Positions 4,516 to 5,391 of a stretch of 5,391 bases of DNA are shown here, piece after piece. A program made the translations under genes and the position numbers. The notes beneath the pieces are model-generated. The model had not been told where the DNA came from. It made no database searches and saw nothing but the letters and a program-made list of their open reading frames with translations. The first letter of the stretch is position 1. Each line of letters starts with the position of its first letter. Source of the DNA: Hyphomicrobiales bacterium (GTDB taxonomy: Bacteria; Pseudomonadota; Alphaproteobacteria; Rhizobiales; Beijerinckiaceae); assembly GCA_003567055.1 (NCBI GenBank), contig PXAW01000615.1, forward strand, positions 1 through 5,391, in the 5' to 3' direction.

Positions 4516-5391
4516 CGCGCCAGCTTCGAGACCCGCACTCCGATGGCTTCACCCAGACGCACCAGCTCACCCGTGCCGACGCGGCGTCCGTTCGCGATGA
4601 TGTCCACGCTCTGGCTGAGCGGTTTGCCCAGCTCGAAGACATAGCCGGAGGTCAGGCTTTCGAGCTCCGATAACGGGATCTCGAGCCGCCCCAGTTCGAA
4701 GACCAGCTGGACCGGGATCTCGTCGATGCTGCCTGTCGGCGCTGCCTGTTCAGGCTTTTCAGGTTGTTCGGTCACACGCGCATCCATTGAATAGGCGAGG
4801 GTGGTCGCATCCAGGGGTCGCAAAAGCGGCCCGTCGAGCGTCGGTTTGATGGTCTTCCAGTTGCATGTCTGGGCGAATCGCTCGGCTGTGATTGCTACAA
4901 TCTTTTGAAAACTTAAAGTAGTATCGTCAAGTGAAATCCCACAACCTGTCTCCAGTGTCGCGAATTCCGCGAGTGTCAGACGCGTACAGCCGCAACGGAA
5001 TGCAATGGATGTGGTCAGCTCTGCGAAGGGCGTGCGTGTGATCGGTCCGGCGATCAGGGCCGCGACGAGCTGCTCGCGCTCGATCGCATGGCAATCGAGG
5101 GCGATGGGAAAGCGTGCGCCGCCCTGGCCTGCGGCAGTATCGGCTGCTGCGGCTTCGAAGATGAAGGCGGGCCGCATGTTGATGCTCAGGCCGCGCTCCG
5201 CCGCAACCACGGCGATCTCCGCCCGGATCGCATGCGAGAAGGCGTCGATCAGATCATTCTCCAGCGCATCGATCAGGAGCGCCCTGTCGGCGGTGGACAA
5301 AGCGGTATCGTCGAGCATGGGATGGGCCCCGCGCAGCATCGCGGTGACGATGTCGTCGGGCAGCCAGAGGCTCGCGGCGCGATCGGCGCAG
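4512..5391 (-). CDS. sctQ: T3SS sorting-platform (C-ring) protein SctQ, N-terminus cut by window edge
   Basis: A cytoplasmic SctQ/YscQ/HrcQ protein. The frame is open from the right edge (292 codons visible) and ends at TGA 4512-4514. ATG at 5337-5339 is the first Met in the window, but it has no ribosome binding site, and the 17 codons before it (ending SLWLPDDIVTA) look like SctQ coding sequence, so the start is probably outside. Residue numbers below count from that ATG. A first, divergent SPOA-like domain is at ~109-175. A linker rich in Pro, Glu and Gln (~185-204) precedes the clear C-terminal SPOA/FliN domain at ~205-272 (IPVQLVFELGRLEIPLSELE, GYVFELGKPL, VDIIANGRRVGTGELVRLGE, IGVRVSKL). 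SctQ with SctK, SctL and the ATPase SctN forms the pods that sort substrates for the gate. The middle region is AT-rich (4891-4940) and has several Cys (116, 118, 133, 159). Confidence 0.92.
   Translation of the reverse strand, partial: CADRAASLWLPDDIVTAMLRGAHPMLDDTALSTADRALLIDALENDLIDAFSHAIRAEIAVVAAERGLSINMRPAFIFEAAAADTAAGQGGARFPIALDCHAIEREQLVAALIAGPITRTPFAELTTSIAFRCGCTRLTLAEFATLETGCGISLDDTTLSFQKIVAITAERFAQTCNWKTIKPTLDGPLLRPLDATTLAYSMDARVTEQPEKPEQAAPTGSIDEIPVQLVFELGRLEIPLSELESLTSGYVFELGKPLSQSVDIIANGRRVGTGELVRLGEAIGVRVSKLAR

Noticed and set aside
3800..4642. Minus-strand open frame (280 codons) overlapping sctR, sctS and sctQ in another frame
   Set aside because: The sctR frame here encodes an unmistakable SctR; the alternative frame gives Arg/Asp-rich sequence with no known fold.
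5337..5339. ATG as the true start of sctQ
   Set aside because: No ribosome binding site lies upstream, and the frame continues to the window edge with SctQ-like residues (SLWLPDDIVTA), so the start is probably beyond the window.
1679..5391. Flagellar assignment (fliN-fliP-fliQ-fliR-flhB)
   Set aside because: The contiguous QRSTU order, the SctQ protein with two SPOA-like domains, and SctR without a signal peptide fit a non-flagellar T3SS better; no flagellar genes are in view.

Overview
The window holds the 3' end of a non-flagellar type III secretion (T3SS) export-apparatus operon. All T3SS genes are on the minus strand, so the operon runs from the right edge leftwards: sctQ (cut by the right edge), sctR, sctS, sctT, sctU. 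Below sctU on the same strand is a two-domain universal stress protein gene. At the left edge, on the plus strand, is the C-terminal end of a MATE-family exporter gene. The exporter and stress-protein genes converge on a gene-free stretch (402-717) filled by two copies of a ~120-bp palindromic repeat. High GC, strong GC-type codon use and GC-rich palindromic repeats between convergent genes suggest an alphaproteobacterium, perhaps of the Hyphomicrobiales/Rhodobacterales type. This is an inference, and no genus can be named from the window.

The T3SS genes are tightly packed: sctQ/sctR overlap by 4 bases, sctR/sctS are 1 base apart, sctS/sctT 4 bases, sctT/sctU 18 bases. This implies one polycistronic mRNA with translational coupling. 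SctR, SctS and SctT build the export gate in the inner membrane, SctU wraps the gate and normally controls the substrate switch, and SctQ forms the cytoplasmic sorting platform that feeds substrates to the gate. The ATPase, export-gate SctV, needle and secretin genes are not in the window and presumably lie to the right.

The most notable observation is in SctU. The autocleavage motif Asn-Pro-Thr-His, a hallmark of the SctU/FlhB family, is replaced by Gly-Pro-Gly-Gly (residues 269-272) in an otherwise intact, full-length protein. In addition, the Met-Met-Met gasket of SctR reads Met-Ser-Met. Together these hint at a T3SS whose gate and substrate-switch chemistry departs from the standard. Other points of interest are the paired palindromic repeats, an FNR/FixK-like site upstream of the stress-protein gene, a possible internal start for a short SctQ-C, and AT-rich rare-codon islands inside sctQ and sctT.
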